Positions 1-8,741 of a stretch of DNA of 19,041 bases are shown in pieces. A program made the translations under genes and the position numbers. The DNA is from DATGMP01 sp035293565 (GTDB lineage: Bacteria; Pseudomonadota; Alphaproteobacteria; BOG-932; Roseiterribacteraceae): positions 1-19,041 of the forward strand of contig DATGMP010000090.1 of NCBI GenBank assembly GCA_035293565.1, written 5' to 3'. Each line of letters starts with the position of its first letter. Within the stretch, counting starts at the first letter, position 1. The notes under the pieces were generated by a model. The model was not told the DNA's origin and did no database searches. It worked only from the letters and a program-made list of their open reading frames with translations.

Positions 1-33
1 TCGGCGGTATGTGCGATAGGGCAGCGAAAGCGG

Positions 34-1032
34 TCACTTTCCCTTTACCGCCGCCGGTACGACCTTGCGCCGGAAATTATGATTGGCCTCGATCCAGCGC
101 ACCGTGCCTGATTTGGAGCGCATGACGACCGAGTGGGTCACGGCACCCCCGGGGAAGCGACGCACCCCGCGCAGCATGGCGCCGTTGGTGACGCCGGTCG
201 CAGCAAACATCACGTCGCCATGGGCGAGGTCCAGCAGATCGTATTTGCGGTCCAGATCGGTGACGCCCCAGCGCGCAGCGCGCGCCTTCTCGTCATTGTT
301 GCGGAAGAGGAGTCGGCCCTGCATCTGGCCGCCAATGCAACGCAGCGCGGCGGCCGCCAATACGCCTTCGGGTGCGCCCCCGGAGCCCAGATACATATCG
401 ACGCCCGAATCCGGCTGCGAGGTCGCGATCACGCCGCTGACGTCACCGTCGGAGATCAGCATGATGCGTGCACCCGAGGCGCGGACCTGGCCGATCAGCT
501 CGGAGTGCCGCGGCCGATCGAGGATGCAGACGACAAGGTCCGAGATGTCGGCCTTTTTCGCCTTGGCGAGAGATTTGAGATTATCCAGGGGACTCTGGTC
601 GAGATCGACGACGCCGTCCGGCAGCCCGTGGCCGACGGCGATCTTGTCCATGTAGACATCGGGGGCGTTGAGAAAGCCCCCGGACTCGGCCATGGCGATC
701 ACAGCCAGGGCATTCGGGCCGCCGCGAGCCGTAATGGTGGTCCCTTCGAGCGGGTCAAGCGCGATGTCGATAGCCGGTCCTTCGCCGGTGCCGACCTTCT
801 CGCCGATATAGAGCATCGGCGCCTCATCGCGCTCACCCTCGCCGATTACCACCGTTCCATCGATCTCAAGGCTGTTCAGCGCCGCGCGCATGGCGTCGAC
901 CGCCGCTTGGTCAGCGGCCTTTTCGTCACCGCGCCCCATCAGCAGCGACGCCGCCAATGCGGCCGCTTCGGTGACGCGAACGGCTTCGAGCGCCAAGTTT
1001 CGGTCCATGACCCGCTTTGCATTACGCGGCAT
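34..1032 (-). CDS. glpX: Class II fructose-1,6-bisphosphatase GlpX
   Basis: Hydrolyses fructose-1,6-bisphosphate to fructose-6-phosphate in the cytoplasm (gluconeogenesis; also sugar-phosphate regeneration in autotrophs and methylotrophs, where GlpX proteins may have sedoheptulose-bisphosphatase activity). The 332-residue product matches GlpX along its length. It keeps the metal and substrate residues known from the E. coli enzyme: Asp41 (GRGDEKAAD), Glu65 (VVIGEGERDEAPMLYIGEK), and Asp93, Glu96 and Thr98 (DPLEGTT). I chose the ATG at 1032 because GGGAGG lies six bases upstream; an in-frame start at 1059 would add nine residues but has no comparable site. It follows hom on the same strand after about 67 bases with no clear terminator, so cotranscription is likely. 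The hom-glpX pairing is common in Rhizobiales. The family call is certain; the in vivo substrate is not. Confidence 0.96.
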   Translation of the reverse strand: MPRNAKRVMDRNLALEAVRVTEAAALAASLLMGRGDEKAADQAAVDAMRAALNSLEIDGTVVIGEGERDEAPMLYIGEKVGTGEGPAIDIALDPLEGTTITARGGPNALAVIAMAESGGFLNAPDVYMDKIAVGHGLPDGVVDLDQSPLDNLKSLAKAKKADISDLVVCILDRPRHSELIGQVRASGARIMLISDGDVSGVIATSQPDSGVDMYLGSGGAPEGVLAAAALRCIGGQMQGRLLFRNNDEKARAARWGVTDLDRKYDLLDLAHGDVMFAATGVTNGAMLRGVRRFPGGAVTHSVVMRSKSGTVRWIEANHNFRRKVVPAAVKGK

Positions 1033-1099
1033 GCCAATCCTCCCGGTTGATACAAGCACAGCCCGGCGCCGCCGAAAGGCGAATCGGCGGGCAGATTCT

Positions 1100-2389
1100 T
1101 CAGAACTGCTCGATTCGGATCAAGCGCGGCGGCTCGACCACCGCTTCGAGCGCGGCAATTCGCGCAACCGCCGCATTCATGCGGGCTTCCTCGGTCTCGT
1201 GCGTGGTCAGGACGACCGGCACATTGCCGCCGGGCGCCCGCAGACGCTGCAACACGGATTCGAGCGATACGTTCTGGTCCCTGAGCGCGGCGGCCACATC
1301 GGCGATGACGCCGGGTCGATCGATGACCATGAGGCGGAGATAATAGGCGCCGAAGCGCTTCTCGATCGGTCTCGGTCGCGGGCTGGTCAGCTGGGCGGCG
1401 GGTATGCCGAACACGGGTGTGCGATGTCCACGCGCCACATCGATCAGATCGGCGACGACAGCCGACGCCGTCGGTCCGCCGCCGGCGCCCCGTCCGACGA
1501 AGTTCACCTTGTCGACGAAATCGCCGTCGGCCACGACCGCGTTGAAGACGCCGTCCGCCGCGGCGATCGTTGCGTTTTTGGGAACCATGCAGGGATGCAC
1601 GCGCTGCTCGATGCCCTCGTCGCCGCGCCGCGCGATGCCGAGAAGCTTGATCTTGTATCCGAGCTCAGTCGCGTATGCGATGTCGAGCGCTCCGATGTGG
1701 CGAATGCCTTCGATATAGACCGACCCCAAATCGACTTCGGTGCCGAATGCGAGCGCCGTCAGTATCGCGAGCTTGTGCGCCGTATCGATCCCATCGACGT
1801 CAAAACTGGGATCGGCCTCGGCGTAGCCGAGCGCCTGCGCTTCGGCGAGCACGTCCTCGAAGCCGCGACCAGTATCGCGCATCTGCGACAGCACATAGTT
1901 GCACGTTCCGTTGAGAATCCCGTGAATTTCCCGGATGCGGTTCGCGGCAAGCCCCTCGCGCAACCCTTTTACAATCGGAATCCCGCCACAGACCGACGCC
2001 TCGAAATCGATTGTGGCGCCTCGCGCCTCAGCCAGCTTGGCGAGCGCGGCACCGTGCTTCGCGAGCAGCGCCTTGTTTGCGGTGACGACAGGCTTGCCAT
2101 GGTCGAGGGTCGCTTCCACCAATCGGCGCGCTGGCCCTTCGTCTCCGCCGATCAGTTCGACGACGACGTCGACGTCTTCGGCCGACGCGAGCGATACCGG
2201 ATCGTCATGCCAGCGGAACGCGGCAATATCCGCCGGACGGCTTTTGGCGCGGTCGCGCGCCGATATCGCCGTTACCTCGATCGATCGGCCGCCCCGCAGA
2301 CCGATCAGCTGCCGATTCTCCGAGAGCAAGCGGAGAACGCCGGCGCCGACCGTGCCGAGACCGGCGAGGCCAATTCTAAGCGGGTGCAT
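1100..2389 (-). CDS. hom: Homoserine dehydrogenase (with C-terminal ACT domain)
   Basis: NAD(P)-dependent reduction of aspartate-4-semialdehyde to homoserine, the branch point to threonine and methionine. The 429-residue protein has an N-terminal Rossmann domain with GLGTVG (Gly10, Gly12, Gly15), a central homoserine-dehydrogenase catalytic domain (LNGTCNYVLSQM, then AEADPSFDVDGIDTAHKLAI, then GRGAGGGPTASAVVADL), and a C-terminal ACT domain starting near YYLRLMVIDRPGVIADV, which in this family senses end-product amino acids. The ATG at 2389 is preceded by AGGAGG at a normal distance. An in-frame GTG at 2404 overlaps the upstream gene and would place that ribosome site inside the coding region, so I reject it. 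The start lies 11 bases after the stop of the OmpA-like lipoprotein gene, so translation may be coupled. This is the bacterial monofunctional form, without an aspartokinase domain. Confidence 0.96.
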   Translation of the reverse strand: MHPLRIGLAGLGTVGAGVLRLLSENRQLIGLRGGRSIEVTAISARDRAKSRPADIAAFRWHDDPVSLASAEDVDVVVELIGGDEGPARRLVEATLDHGKPVVTANKALLAKHGAALAKLAEARGATIDFEASVCGGIPIVKGLREGLAANRIREIHGILNGTCNYVLSQMRDTGRGFEDVLAEAQALGYAEADPSFDVDGIDTAHKLAILTALAFGTEVDLGSVYIEGIRHIGALDIAYATELGYKIKLLGIARRGDEGIEQRVHPCMVPKNATIAAADGVFNAVVADGDFVDKVNFVGRGAGGGPTASAVVADLIDVARGHRTPVFGIPAAQLTSPRPRPIEKRFGAYYLRLMVIDRPGVIADVAAALRDQNVSLESVLQRLRAPGGNVPVVLTTHETEEARMNAAVARIAALEAVVEPPRLIRIEQF

Positions 2390-2400
2390 CGCCCCTCCTC

Positions 2401-3417
2401 TCACGAGGCGGTAAAAAGCTGGACGGAGGCTCCCGCCGCCGGATTCTCATCGCAGGCGACCTGGATCGATATACGCTGGGCCGGAATTCCGAACTCGGCC
2501 AAGGCCTGCGCAACGGCGCTGGCACGGCCCATCGCCAGATCGAACCGGTTGACCCCTCCTCCGGCGCCTGGCTCGGCGTCTCCGTGGCCCACCACCCGGA
2601 TCGTTCCAGTGGCGCTGCGGACATTGGCGAGGGCATCGCCGAGCACGCCCCGCTGATCGGCAGGCAACGATGTTGATCCGGTGTCGAAGCGCACCGTTAC
2701 TTCGGGCTTCGCCTTGCTGGGATCGGGGCCGCAAGGAGCGCGATCCTGCTCGTGCGTCGCGTTGCTTGCTTTGGTCGCGTCGGTCGGCGGCGCGCTACCG
2801 TTGCGTTCGGCGACAAGGCTCGCTTCAGTTGCGCGTGCTTCGGCGAAGGTCGGCAGGTTCGTCGGCCGCTTCGGCACCTCGGCAAGATTGCGATAGCGGC
2901 CGCTATCATTATAGGCCATCTGCTCCGGTGGGATTGACGGCGGGGCGCTATCGCCGTTCTTGCCGTGGCCGGCCTTTGCCGGCTCGGCTCCATCCTGCGA
3001 ACCGGTCGACGAGTTGGTCTGCGGCGCCGGGGTTGGAGACGTGCCGGAGGCCGGCGGGCTGACCGGCGGTGGAACAGCCGGCGGAGCGCTACTTTCCTGC
3101 GGTTCGGGAGCTGCCGGCGCGGTCGGGGGCGCCGAAGCCGGGGCCGCGGCTTTGGGCTCCGTCTGGGGAGGAGCCGGTTCGGGCCGGCTTTCAGCCACGG
3201 GCGCCGGCTCGGGCGGCTGAGCAGCCTTCTTGTAGACCGGCACCTCCGGGGAGGCCGGCCTTGCGACCGTCGGCTGTACGTCCTGAGCGTAGGGAACGCT
3301 CGAGGTGAACGGCGAAATCGACTTGACAGTCGAGCAGCCGGCGAGCCCCAAGAGAAAAACGAAGATGGCGCCGAGGCATGCCGCGGACGCAGGTGAATGA
3401 TCCAGTGTCGATTTCAT
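2401..3417 (-). CDS. OmpA/MotB-domain lipoprotein with proline-rich linker
   Basis: Probable envelope lipoprotein that tethers to peptidoglycan. In the 338-residue form starting at 3417 there is a short signal peptide with a hydrophobic core and a lipobox, LAGC, with Cys28 as the expected lipidation site. A long low-complexity region follows, rich in Pro, Ala, Glu and Ser (roughly residues 45-150), and then a polar stretch. The C-terminal 100 residues form an OmpA-like domain (VRFDTGSTSLPADQ, VVGHGDAEPG, NRFDLAMGRASAVAQALAEFGIPAQRI). An in-frame start at 3441 with a nearby AAGG would add eight residues; neither start is decisive. The gene sits directly upstream of hom, a place where, as I recall, many Rhizobiales carry an aminotransferase gene. 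It is divergent from phaC. The precise partner is unknown. The proline-rich part has shadow reading frames on the other strand, which I ignore. Confidence 0.85.
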   Translation of the reverse strand: MKSTLDHSPASAACLGAIFVFLLGLAGCSTVKSISPFTSSVPYAQDVQPTVARPASPEVPVYKKAAQPPEPAPVAESRPEPAPPQTEPKAAAPASAPPTAPAAPEPQESSAPPAVPPPVSPPASGTSPTPAPQTNSSTGSQDGAEPAKAGHGKNGDSAPPSIPPEQMAYNDSGRYRNLAEVPKRPTNLPTFAEARATEASLVAERNGSAPPTDATKASNATHEQDRAPCGPDPSKAKPEVTVRFDTGSTSLPADQRGVLGDALANVRSATGTIRVVGHGDAEPGAGGGVNRFDLAMGRASAVAQALAEFGIPAQRISIQVACDENPAAGASVQLFTAS

Positions 3418-3553
3418 GTCCAGCTCTGGTAGCGCCGCCATCCCTTAGCAAGGCGAGGGCCCGGGTGCAAAGGCGCTCGAAGGCTGCTAGGCTTAAATTC
3501 CACACGCTTCCCCTGGGGACCAATGTGTTCGCTCGGACGTTCCAAGGATGCGC

Positions 3554-5380
3554 ATGAACAAGCAATCCGAAACCCAATCTGCTGGATCCAAGACGCCGGC
3601 TTCTGTCAAGATTCCCGATCCGGTTGAGCTCGGTAAGGCGCTGAGCAGACTGGCCGAGCGTGGACAGAAGCTTGTCGCAGAATTCCTGGACCGCCAATCG
3701 ACGGCAAAGGACGGCCTCTCGATCGACCCGCTTAATATCGGAGGCGCCTTTTTCGAGATGACGGCGCGGATGCTCGCCGACCCGACGCGCCTGATGCAGG
3801 CGCAGCTTCAGCTTTGGCAGGATTATCTGACGCTGCTGACCGCCGCCACGCGCCGGTTCCTGGGCGAGCCGGCGCAGGCGGTGGTGGAACCGAGCCGCGA
3901 TGACAAGCGGTTCCGTGACCCGGCTTGGCAGGAAGGCGCGATCTTCGACTTTATCAAACAATCCTACCTGTTGAGCGCCCGGTGGGTTCAGTCGTTGGTC
4001 AAGAATGTCGAGGGGCTCGACGATAAGACCGCGCAAAAGGTCGATTTTTATACGCGGCAGTTCGTTGACGCTCTCGCCCCGTCAAACTTCGTGCTCACCA
4101 ACCCGGAGGTCCTGCGCACGACGCTCGAGACCGGCGGCGACAATCTCGTCAAGGGCCTCGAAAATCTTCTCGACGATCTGGAGCGCGGCAAGGGCCAGCT
4201 CTTGATCAAGATGACCGACCCCAAGGCATTTCAGATCGGCAAGGATATTGTTCTTACGCCGGGAAAGGTCGTCTACGAAAACGAGCTGATGCAGCTCATC
4301 CAATACGCACCAACGACGGGAGAGGTGTACGAGCGCCCGCTCCTCATCATCCCGCCCTGGATCAACAAGTTCTATATCCTCGATCTGAGGCCCCATAACT
4401 CCTTCATCAAATGGGCGGTCGACCAGGGTCACACCGTATTCGTGATCTCCTGGGTCAATCCCGACCGGCGCCTCGCCCAGAAGACATTCGACGACTATCT
4501 GCAGGAAGGATTTTTCACGGCGCTCGATGCCGTGGAACAGGCGACCGGCGAAAGCCGGACGAATGTGATCGGCTATTGTCTGGGCGGGACGCTGCTCGCC
4601 AGCGGCCTTGCGGTGCTGGCAGCTCGAAAGCAGCAGAAACGGGTCGCTTCAGCGACCTATTTCGTCGCGTTAGTCGATTTCGCGGAGGCCGGCGAGGTCA
4701 GGGTCTTCATCGATGAAGCGCAGCTCGCGGCGCTCGACGAGCGGATGAACGAGCGCGGCTTCCTCGATGCCAGGGACCTCCATACGACATTCAATATGCT
4801 GCGGGCCAACGACCTCATCTGGTCCTTCGTCGTCAATAATTATCTTCTGGGCCGTGATCCCTTCCCGTTCGATCTCCTCTATTGGAATTCCGATTCGACT
4901 CGCATGCCGGCCGCCATGCACAGCTTCTACCTGCACAAGATGTATCAGGAGAATCTGCTATCCCAGCCGGGGGGTCTCGAACTCTGCGGAGTCGCGGTCG
5001 ATCTCAGGAAGATCAAGACGCCGAGTTACATCGTGTCGACCAAAGAGGATCATATCGCGCCCTGGAAGTCCGTCTATGCCGGAACACAGCTCTACAAAGG
5101 CCCCTGCCGTTTCGTCCTGGGCGCCTCCGGCCATATCGCGGGCGTGGTCAACCCGCCGGCTGCGAACAAGTACGGCTATTGGACCAATGACGCGCTGCCG
5201 CTCTCGCCCGAGGAATGGTTGAGTACCGCCGAGCAGCACGCCGGCTCCTGGTGGACCGACTGGCGCGACTGGGTGGCGGCCCATGCCGGCAACAAGGTCC
5301 AGGCGCGCATCCCCGGTGAAGGCGCGCTCAAGCCGATCGAGGACGCTCCCGGCCGCTATGTCCAGGAACGGGCGCTTTAG
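3554..5380 (+). CDS. phaC: Class I poly(3-hydroxyalkanoate) synthase
   Basis: Polymerises (R)-3-hydroxyacyl-CoA into polyhydroxyalkanoate on the granule surface, releasing CoA. The 608-residue length fits class I synthases. An N-terminal PhaC domain (about residues 90-260) precedes the alpha/beta-hydrolase core. The lipase-like box is GYCLGG with the catalytic cysteine Cys342; Asp499 (KEDHIAPW) and His527 (GASGHIAGVVNPP) complete the usual Cys-Asp-His triad, and the conserved tryptophan motif PPWINKFYILDLRP is present. AAGG lies six bases before the ATG at 3554. The ATG two codons earlier (3548) directly abuts AAGG and is less likely. The gene stands alone on the plus strand, divergent from the lipoprotein gene. 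Its TAG stop interlocks with the opposite-strand stop of the next gene. No granule-associated phasin or phaR gene is in the window. Confidence 0.97.
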   Translation: MNKQSETQSAGSKTPASVKIPDPVELGKALSRLAERGQKLVAEFLDRQSTAKDGLSIDPLNIGGAFFEMTARMLADPTRLMQAQLQLWQDYLTLLTAATRRFLGEPAQAVVEPSRDDKRFRDPAWQEGAIFDFIKQSYLLSARWVQSLVKNVEGLDDKTAQKVDFYTRQFVDALAPSNFVLTNPEVLRTTLETGGDNLVKGLENLLDDLERGKGQLLIKMTDPKAFQIGKDIVLTPGKVVYENELMQLIQYAPTTGEVYERPLLIIPPWINKFYILDLRPHNSFIKWAVDQGHTVFVISWVNPDRRLAQKTFDDYLQEGFFTALDAVEQATGESRTNVIGYCLGGTLLASGLAVLAARKQQKRVASATYFVALVDFAEAGEVRVFIDEAQLAALDERMNERGFLDARDLHTTFNMLRANDLIWSFVVNNYLLGRDPFPFDLLYWNSDSTRMPAAMHSFYLHKMYQENLLSQPGGLELCGVAVDLRKIKTPSYIVSTKEDHIAPWKSVYAGTQLYKGPCRFVLGASGHIAGVVNPPAANKYGYWTNDALPLSPEEWLSTAEQHAGSWWTDWRDWVAAHAGNKVQARIPGEGALKPIEDAPGRYVQERAL

Positions 5381-5925
5381 CGTGATTTCGTCTGCTGTGC
5401 CCGGTATTCCTGGGCTAGCTCGCAATAATGATCGACGCCTGAAGTCAGGTAGAGACGCTCCTCTGGCGACATTTGGCGAACGAGCTTAGCTGGGCGACCC
5501 GCCCAGAGCTCGCCTGATTTGACGATCTTGCGCGGCGAGACCAGCCCGCCGGCGGCCACCATCGCGCCGTCTTCCACGACCGCCTCATCGAGTATGCAGG
5601 CGGTCATTCCGATCAGCGCGCCGGTGCCGATCGTGCAAGCGTGGATCATTGCCATATGGCCGATCAGGACATTGTCTCCGATCGTGACCCCCGATCCTTG
5701 GCCGGGGCTTTCCTCGGCGCGGGCGACATGGATGACCGTCCCGTCCTGGATGTTGGTTCGGGATCCGACTCGGATGAAATTCGTGTCGCCGCGAAGCACG
5801 CAGCCGAACCAGACGCTCGCCCCGGGGCCGATCACCACATCGCCGATGATCGTCGCGTTGTCCGCGATGAACGCGTCCGGTGCGATTTGGGGGACCTGGC
5901 CGCGGAAAGGAAGAATCAGAGCCAT
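5377..5925 (-). CDS. Gamma-class carbonic anhydrase-like hexapeptide protein
   Basis: A left-handed beta-helix protein of the gamma-carbonic-anhydrase/PaaY/YrdA group, 182 residues, the usual length. Hexapeptide-repeat spacing runs from about residue 15 to 140 (ADNATIIGDVVIGPGASVWF, then TIGDNVLIGH, then GTGALIGMTACILDEAVVEDG). The three zinc-ligand histidines expected for the family are present: His66 (TVIH), His90 (IGH) and His95 (MIH); the RGD and NIQD motifs are also kept. Reversible CO2 hydration is possible, but many members of the group show no measured anhydrase activity, so this is a family assignment only. The start codon overlaps the argC stop in TGATG, strong evidence for translational coupling. 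The stop codon (TAA on the minus strand) overlaps the phaC stop tail to tail, leaving no room for a separate terminator. Confidence 0.9.
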   Translation of the reverse strand: MALILPFRGQVPQIAPDAFIADNATIIGDVVIGPGASVWFGCVLRGDTNFIRVGSRTNIQDGTVIHVARAEESPGQGSGVTIGDNVLIGHMAMIHACTIGTGALIGMTACILDEAVVEDGAMVAAGGLVSPRKIVKSGELWAGRPAKLVRQMSPEERLYLTSGVDHYCELAQEYRAQQTKSR

Positions 5926-6974
5926 CAGGGAAACATCGCGATCTGCGATAGTCCAGTGTTCTCAGGTATCTGAAGCATGACGTTCATATTCTGAATCGCT
6001 TGTCCCGAGGCACCCTTCACCAGATTGTCGATTGCCGAGACGAGGATCGCCCGACCGGGCACGCGATCTGCGAAAACGCCGATCAGCGCCAGATTCGAAC
6101 CCCTGACATGCCGCGTGGCAGGCGCTGTTCCCTGAGGCGTGAGGCGCACAAACGGCTCATCGGCGTAGGCGAGTTCGAGCTTCCGCCTGAGATCGGCGGC
6201 CGTGTGGCCTTTCGTCGGCTTCACATAAATCGTCGAGAGGATGCCCCGGTTCATGGGAACCAGATGGGGTGTGAAGACAGCCTTCACCGGTCTTCCAGCC
6301 GCTCGGCTCAGCCCCTGCTCAATTTCTGGCGCGTGGCGGTGCTTGGCGATCCCATAGGCGTGGATGCCTTCGGAAACTTCACAGAAAAGACTGTCCGGCT
6401 TGGTTTCGCGACCTGCGCCGCTGACCCCCGACTTGGCATCGATGACGATCTCGTCAGGGTCGATCAGCCCGGCCTCGACCAACGGAATGAGCGGCAGCTG
6501 CGCGGAAGTCGGATAGCAACCCGGATTGGCGACGAGCCGCGCATTGGCGATCGCCGTTCGGGCCAGTTCGGTCAAGCCGTACACCGCCTCGGCCTGAAGC
6601 TCGGGTGCCTGATGGGCGTGGCCGTACCATTCCGCATAGCTGTCCAGGTCGGCGAGGCGAAAATCGGCCGAGATGTCCACGACCCGGACATGCTGCGGGA
6701 TCTTGGCGACGACGGCTTGAGTCGTGCCGTGGGGCAACGCGCAGAAAGCCAGATCGATAGCCGACCAATCGACTTCGTCGATCTTTGTCAAAGTGGGCAG
6801 GTCGAGCCCGGCCAGATGGGGAAACACCTCGGAGATCGCCTTGCCGGCCTGGCGCTCTCCCGTGAGCGCCACGATGCGCGCGGCCGGATGAAGGGCCAGC
6901 AGGCGCACGAGGTCGGCGCCTGAATAACCGCTGGCGCCCAGAATCGCGATCCGCACCTCAGGGAAACTGGCCAT
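5925..6974 (-). CDS. argC: N-acetyl-gamma-glutamyl-phosphate reductase
   Basis: Third step of arginine biosynthesis: NADPH-dependent reduction of N-acetylglutamyl phosphate to the semialdehyde. The 349-residue length marks the long (type 1) form. The nucleotide-binding motif is ILGASGYSGADLVRLLALHP at the N-terminus; the catalytic cysteine is Cys153 in NPGCYPT; the motif HLVPMNRGILSTIYV carries the catalytic histidine. I placed the start at 6974, where the ArgC N-terminus begins (MASFPEVRIAILG) with GGAG about ten bases upstream. The reading frame stays open far upstream, but that part is antisense-frame noise inside the condensation-domain gene. In many Rhizobiales argC follows rpsI directly; here 10.4 kb separates them, so argC must use a promoter in or near the 95-base gap at 6975-7069, or be read from the cluster upstream. 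Confidence 0.97.
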   Translation of the reverse strand: MASFPEVRIAILGASGYSGADLVRLLALHPAARIVALTGERQAGKAISEVFPHLAGLDLPTLTKIDEVDWSAIDLAFCALPHGTTQAVVAKIPQHVRVVDISADFRLADLDSYAEWYGHAHQAPELQAEAVYGLTELARTAIANARLVANPGCYPTSAQLPLIPLVEAGLIDPDEIVIDAKSGVSGAGRETKPDSLFCEVSEGIHAYGIAKHRHAPEIEQGLSRAAGRPVKAVFTPHLVPMNRGILSTIYVKPTKGHTAADLRRKLELAYADEPFVRLTPQGTAPATRHVRGSNLALIGVFADRVPGRAILVSAIDNLVKGASGQAIQNMNVMLQIPENTGLSQIAMFP

Positions 6975-7069
6975 TTTTCGCTCGCTCCGGCGGATCTCGT
7001 CCTCGCGCCCGCGCGGACCATATAATCCGAGCAGAGGCCTGACACCAGATACCGCACTGCACAAGGCTG

Positions 7070-8740
7070 CTATGACCTGGAAGCGAGCTCCGCCAATCGG
7101 CAGGCGGGATCGACAGCCGCGCGGTTCAGCAGCGTCTCGAAATAGGCGGCAATTTCCGTGATGAAGTCTGCGTCGAAAACGTCCAGCCCGTAGAGGATTT
7201 TGCCGGTGATCCGATCCGCCTCCTCGTAGAGCTCGATCGAGAAGTCGATCGGCGCGACGCCCCCTTCTGCGTCGGGCGTCGGGAAATCGGTGACGCCGAG
7301 CGACGGATCGAACGCACGGAGGGATTCCTGGAACCGTTTCGCCGGGCCGCTTCGATCCCCCACGAGATTGAAGTTGGTCATCGGCCAGGATTGCGCCGTC
7401 ATCCGCCGGGCCATCGCGACCCCGTCGATCTCTAGATGACGATAGGCTTCCAAAAGCGTGGCTTTCACATAGTGCAGAAGCTCGCGGAAGGTACCATCCG
7501 GACGGATTGGCGTGCGGACCGGGTAAGTCACGATCATCGGCCCGGGGACATCCTGGAACTCCGGCCGCGTACGCCGGGAGAACGTCATGCCGCCGACCAT
7601 GTCCTCGGCGCCGCACAGTTTGGCAAGGATGATCTGGTTGGCCGCGAAGAGGATCATGGCGATCGTGACATCTTCACTGCGGCCGAGGTCGCGGAGCTTC
7701 GCGGTGAGGTCCGGAGACAATGAAACGGCGTGCCCCGCGAGCCTGTAGTGCCGGGCTTTCGCTTCAGGCGCCGGTTTCAACCAGCGCGTCTCACGGACGC
7801 CGGCGAGATATTCGGACCAGAAGGCGACTTGCCGATCCTCGAGCCTGGGATAAGCGGCGGCTTGCCACAACGTGTAGTCGGCATATTGCAGGGACGGCCG
7901 GCGCGGCAACGCCTTGCGGCTTGCCAGCGCGGCATAAAGCGCCCCGAGCTCCGAGAAGATCAGGACCAGCGACCCGCCATCGGAAACCAAGTGGTGCATC
8001 GAGAGCGCCAGCACTTGCTCGTCCTCTGCGAGCCGAACGAGGCAGGCTCGGAACAGCTTGTCGCCGTCCAGGGCAAAGGGTCGACGGACAAAAAGGCCCG
8101 CATGGCGCCGCGCCGCGCGTTCGCGTTCCTCGACCGGCGCTGCGCGCAAATCGACGATCTCCAAATCGGCTCCCGCAGTCGGGTCGACGATCTGGACAGG
8201 CGCGCTCTCGGTCACTTCGAGCCGGGTCCTCAGGATTTCGTGCCGATCGAGCAGCTCCGTCAGCGCGCGGCGAAGCAGGTCGGGATCGATCGTTCCGCGG
8301 ATGCGCATGGCGCGGGCTACGTTATAGCCCGCCTTGTCGTCATTCATCTGGTGCAGCCAGAGCAGGATCTGCTGTTCCGACGAAAGGGGAATGCGCTCCG
8401 GCCGTGCTTGAACCGTGGGCGTCAGGCTTTTGTCCTCCTCGACTCCGCGGCCCGACCGCTCGAGGGTCGCCGCAAGCGCTGCCAGATCCGGAGAATCGAA
8501 GATGATGGAAGGATCAATAGCGAAACCAAAACCGTCCTGGATCCGCACTGCCAACAGGGTCGCGGTCAGGGAATCGCCTCCGAGCGCCAGAAATCCGTCT
8601 TTCATTCCCACGCGATCAAATCCGAGGACCTCGCTCACCATCCCCGCGAGCTTCTTGTCGCCATCGGCATGGGGCGGGACGAAAGGTCCGATATCGGGCC
8701 GTGATCGCCTGACGCTTGGCCTTTCCGGCGCTTCGGTCAT
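7070..8740 (-). CDS. NRPS-like thiolation-condensation (T-C) didomain protein
   Basis: A stand-alone nonribosomal-peptide-synthetase fragment of 556 residues with no adenylation domain. Residues about 25-95 form a carrier domain with the phosphopantetheine site Ser57 in LGGDSLTA. Residues about 115-540 form a full condensation domain with all core motifs: PLSSEQQILLWL, DRHEILRTRL, the catalytic MHHLVSDGGS (His249, His250, Asp254), QYADYTLW and a version of the fifth motif (GPMIVTYPVR). Both domains therefore look active. Known C domains join a donor acyl thioester to an acceptor amine or alcohol. The donor could sit on its own Ser57 or on the free carrier protein at 12638. The start lies one base after the stop of the metallo-hydrolase gene (TGACATG), so it is the last gene of a three-gene minus-strand operon. 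The substrate is unknown. Confidence 0.9.
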   Translation of the reverse strand: MTEAPERPSVRRSRPDIGPFVPPHADGDKKLAGMVSEVLGFDRVGMKDGFLALGGDSLTATLLAVRIQDGFGFAIDPSIIFDSPDLAALAATLERSGRGVEEDKSLTPTVQARPERIPLSSEQQILLWLHQMNDDKAGYNVARAMRIRGTIDPDLLRRALTELLDRHEILRTRLEVTESAPVQIVDPTAGADLEIVDLRAAPVEERERAARRHAGLFVRRPFALDGDKLFRACLVRLAEDEQVLALSMHHLVSDGGSLVLIFSELGALYAALASRKALPRRPSLQYADYTLWQAAAYPRLEDRQVAFWSEYLAGVRETRWLKPAPEAKARHYRLAGHAVSLSPDLTAKLRDLGRSEDVTIAMILFAANQIILAKLCGAEDMVGGMTFSRRTRPEFQDVPGPMIVTYPVRTPIRPDGTFRELLHYVKATLLEAYRHLEIDGVAMARRMTAQSWPMTNFNLVGDRSGPAKRFQESLRAFDPSLGVTDFPTPDAEGGVAPIDFSIELYEEADRITGKILYGLDVFDADFITEIAAYFETLLNRAAVDPACRLAELASRS

Positions 8741-8741
8741 G

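Noticed and set aside
890..2656. Long plus-strand open frame opposite hom and glpX
   Set aside because: It lies antisense to two well-conserved enzymes, has Arg/Ala-rich low-complexity composition typical of GC-rich shadow frames, and matches no family.
7018..7030. Perfect TATAAT on the plus strand upstream of argC
   Set aside because: It points away from argC, no plus-strand gene follows, and no -35 is in place; on the minus strand the corresponding TTATAT lacks a convincing -35.
6975..7616. N-terminal extension of argC over the condensation-domain gene
   Set aside because: ArgC homology begins at 6974; the upstream frame is an open shadow of the condensation domain, which has all its motifs in the other frame.
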